Positions 61,539 through 64,000 of a stretch of DNA of 64,000 nucleotides are shown one piece after another. The stretch spans positions 1,736,501 through 1,800,500 of the forward strand of contig NZ_UGTM01000001.1 of assembly GCF_900454835.1 (NCBI RefSeq), in the 5' to 3' direction. Made by a program: the position numbers and the translations under genes. A model generated the notes under the pieces. It was given only the letters and a program-made list of their open reading frames with translations. It did not search any database and was not told the origin of the DNA. The stretch is from Prevotella denticola (GTDB lineage: Bacteria; Bacteroidota; Bacteroidia; Bacteroidales; Bacteroidaceae). How positions within the stretch are numbered: the stretch's first letter is position 1; each line of letters opens with the position of its first letter.

Positions 61539-63839
61539 ATGGCAAAAAAACAGTATATATGTATGTCATTTCTGTTCTTTGCAACCCTTCCTTTATTTGG
61601 GCAAGTTGTAGATGGATATGTATTCGATGAAATAGATTCTACTGCCATTGCTAATGTGTTGGTAAAAGTCGACAATAATAGCGAGTTGTTTGCTTTAACA
61701 GATAGCCATGGCTACTTTAAATTAGATAGTGTTGCATTGAAAGATAGCCACATTATTTCTATGAGTCATGTATCTTTTAATTCTCTCACAACAAAATTAA
61801 CAAGTAATGGGACAACATATTATCTTAAGCCCAAATATGAGATGCTGAATGAGGTTGTGGTTGAAAGTAACTGGATATACAGGAAAGATGGAATGGTCGT
61901 TGTCGATTTTGGAAAAATGAAGATGGAACAAAATTTGCAATTGTCAGATGCATTACGTCATATCCCAGGAATTGTTAAGAACTCTAATGGAAATTATTCT
62001 TTGGGTGGGAAAAATGCAGTCATATATGTAAATAATGTAAAGCAAAATATTTCACCACAATCATTGGAGGCTTTTCTGGAGAGTTTACCTGCAAATATTG
62101 TTGCAAATATAGAACTGACTTTTGTCAATTCAGGGAAATATAGTGCATCCACCGAGGCTGTTATAAATATTAATACTAAAAGCAATATACCCCTGGGTCA
62201 GTCAGTACAACCATATGCTTTTACTTCAATTTTCCCACATGGAATGTATGATTCTGGTGGAAATATTTTTTATATGGTAAAGAAAAGTAGATGGCTTTAT
62301 AATGGCACGCTTTCATTTGCAAACGAAAGAATATACAAGTCATCTACAGATAGCTTGTCGTATAATGGTCTCAAAATCCTTGATGACCATAATTTCAGCG
62401 ATGGCAGAAATAATGTGTTTACATATAGAGGAAGTACAATTTATGAGTTTACAAACAAATCCAAATTAAGTCTTAATGCGTTTGTATATTACGATAAAGG
62501 CAGTGCCGATTTAATTTGGAACAATTATAACATCAATCAATATACTGCGAACAAACATGCCCATAGTGACCTTTATAATATTTCATTGTCATATACTTTG
62601 CCTTCTATCAACAAAAGGACAAATGGCCATTTGACATATTCCTTTTCATATGGAAAGGACAACTCTAAATTTGATTACCAGACAAAAGGAGAGGTATACA
62701 AGAGTTCAGACTTGAGGATGAGTGGATATATGAATACATTTAATATAGATTTAAACTCAGAAGTAAAATCATTTTTATTCTCTTATGGGCTACAGGTGGA
62801 CTATAATAAAGTGAAAGATCATGTTATCTATTCACATGTAAACATGAATAGAAATGATGTTGACGAATCATTTTCTGGTCATGAAGTACTAACAGGTTTA
62901 TATGCGCAAGCAAGATATACATTTTCTAAGCGAGTATCTACACGTCTTGGTTTCCGAATGGAGAATACACAATATACATATTCCTCTACTACTAACAACA
63001 ACAGCAATCATTATGTCAATTTCTTTCCATCCTTGTTGACGTATATTAATATGAACAATTATAATTCGATTATTGGTATTGTCTCAAATATAAACAGGCC
63101 TAAATATTCATGGATGGTGTATGGAGAAAGACAGGCAAATGATATGGTATCTGTGTATGGTAATCGAGATTTGAAACCAAATAAAGCATACGGCTTTGTT
63201 ATTTATAACACACTATTTAAATATATGAATCTTAATTTTTCATATATACTAACATATGACTTCATTGGAAATGTTTTTTCCTCAAATGGTAAACATTTGT
63301 CTAGTACCTATCAGAATATTGCAGATCTACAGACGTTTAAGACAAATATAGTCATACCGTATCGTTTTGCAGACAAGAAAATTATGGGGCAATTCCAGTT
63401 CAACCTCGCTTATGATAAGCTATATAATTTTAAAAACCAATTTTCATTGCCTGTTAATCGAAAGTGTTCGTATGTTAATTATAACATTCATTCTAATATA
63501 AGTTACTCTCCAGCAAGTAGGATTTACTTATCAATAGATGGAAATTATTATCCAACATATAAATCCTCTTTAATGAATGCGGCAGCAAATGGCTCTTTAG
63601 ATTTTGAGCTACAATATATGATGCTAAAAGAAAAGAATCTTCAGCTTAGATTGACTCTTAATGATGTATTTGCAAGAGATGCTAAAAGAGTATTCTATTA
63701 TGTTGATGGTCAATATTCCTCTTATCAACGGCACATTGGACCAATATTCAGATTGTCGCTTAAATATGTATTCAATAAAGGCCAAAGAGTCGTAGATGAA
63801 TATCGAGATTACACTCCATCCAACGGCCGATTAAGATAA
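61539..63839 (+). CDS. AT-rich outer-membrane beta-barrel, TonB-receptor-like (OMP_b-brl_3 type)
   Basis: 766 aa. Signal peptide (MAKKQYICMSFLFFATLPLFG, Gln mature). CarboxypepD_reg-like domain (GYVFDEIDSTAIANVLVKVDN, DSHGYFKLD, ISMSHVSFNS), LNEVVVESN, plug-like part (LSDALRHIPGIV, AVIYVNNVKQNISPQSLEAFLESLPANIVANIELTFVNSGKYSAS), then a barrel of about 550 residues ending FRLSLKYVF. Same architecture as 20024-22375. Strong AT bias in codon use compared with nearly all other genes here and flanking long direct repeats suggest acquisition or expansion as a tandem family. Ligand unknown. Confidence 0.85.
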   Translation: MAKKQYICMSFLFFATLPLFGQVVDGYVFDEIDSTAIANVLVKVDNNSELFALTDSHGYFKLDSVALKDSHIISMSHVSFNSLTTKLTSNGTTYYLKPKYEMLNEVVVESNWIYRKDGMVVVDFGKMKMEQNLQLSDALRHIPGIVKNSNGNYSLGGKNAVIYVNNVKQNISPQSLEAFLESLPANIVANIELTFVNSGKYSASTEAVININTKSNIPLGQSVQPYAFTSIFPHGMYDSGGNIFYMVKKSRWLYNGTLSFANERIYKSSTDSLSYNGLKILDDHNFSDGRNNVFTYRGSTIYEFTNKSKLSLNAFVYYDKGSADLIWNNYNINQYTANKHAHSDLYNISLSYTLPSINKRTNGHLTYSFSYGKDNSKFDYQTKGEVYKSSDLRMSGYMNTFNIDLNSEVKSFLFSYGLQVDYNKVKDHVIYSHVNMNRNDVDESFSGHEVLTGLYAQARYTFSKRVSTRLGFRMENTQYTYSSTTNNNSNHYVNFFPSLLTYINMNNYNSIIGIVSNINRPKYSWMVYGERQANDMVSVYGNRDLKPNKAYGFVIYNTLFKYMNLNFSYILTYDFIGNVFSSNGKHLSSTYQNIADLQTFKTNIVIPYRFADKKIMGQFQFNLAYDKLYNFKNQFSLPVNRKCSYVNYNIHSNISYSPASRIYLSIDGNYYPTYKSSLMNAAANGSLDFELQYMMLKEKNLQLRLTLNDVFARDAKRVFYYVDGQYSSYQRHIGPIFRLSLKYVFNKGQRVVDEYRDYTPSNGRLR

Positions 63840-63905
63840 TAAGTCTTTCAGTTTCACATACTGTCAAATTAAAAACGATTTAAACTATAGAGCCGATTTT
63901 GTCCT

Positions 63906-64000
63906 GCTATCATTTTAATATTTTTCATCAGTTCCCTGTATATAAACATCTCATTAATTAGGGAAGCGTGACGGAAGTGACAGGAAAAGTCGTCTTAAAA
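63906..64000 (+). repeat. Long direct repeat, copy 2 (reaches window end)
   Basis: Downstream copy of 60914-61007. If the first copy is part of the barrel gene's upstream region, this one may precede a further, paralogous gene beyond the window. 63840-63905 holds nothing else. Confidence 0.7.

Overview
The window comes from a member of the Bacteroidota, most likely order Bacteroidales and close to Prevotellaceae. Support: tandem SusC/SusD pairs, hybrid two-component sensors with AraC outputs, DUF4252/ECF operons, an S46 dipeptidyl-peptidase, many signal peptides followed directly by Gln, no clear Shine-Dalgarno sequences, and repeated TTTG-N20-TAnnTTTG promoters (five with exactly 20 nt between boxes). 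Most of the window looks moderately GC-rich; a few segments are clearly AT-rich (5' half of the GH32 gene, the GxxExxY gene, and about 60.9-64 kb). No rRNA, tRNA or CRISPR array was recognised.

Layout. 0-15 kb: a fructan (levan/inulin type) utilisation locus on the minus strand. Transcription order is a fructose-type hybrid sensor (HTCS), SusC, SusD, a DUF4960 surface glycan-binding lipoprotein, and a DUF4960-LamG-GH32 protein. A second HTCS that lacks its ATPase domain follows, then the start of a second SusC that runs off the window. 15.5-30 kb: a lactonase, a candidate small RNA, a DEAD-box helicase with a structured leader and a TTG start, an outer-membrane barrel, DUF2851, a thioesterase, DprA, PNPase and a sirtuin. 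30-37 kb: three FKBP isomerases in tandem, then an Lrp regulator, a C26-M19 fusion peptidase and a glutaminyl-cyclase-like M28 lipoprotein. 37-44 kb: YitT, RuvB, a five-gene DUF4252/ECF sigma/anti-sigma operon, CoaD, YbeY and a VanX-like dipeptidase. 44-60 kb: a THUMP-like methyltransferase carrying inserted repeats, endonuclease I, a GNAT-like protein, ParE, a GxxExxY cassette, an S41 protease, an S46 dipeptidyl-peptidase, a flippase, an SpmAB fusion and an orphan protein. 60.9-64 kb: an AT-rich segment with an outer-membrane barrel between long direct repeats.

How parts work together. The PUL genes form a sense-bind-cut-import module for fructans. The helicase and PNPase, both RNA-turnover proteins, have similar stem-closed leaders. 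The glutaminyl-cyclase-like enzyme fits the ten or so exported proteins here whose mature N-terminus would be Gln. The strongest unexplained structure is a set of intergenic arrays with a strict 22-bp period and palindromic units at four loci, with two different consensus sequences.
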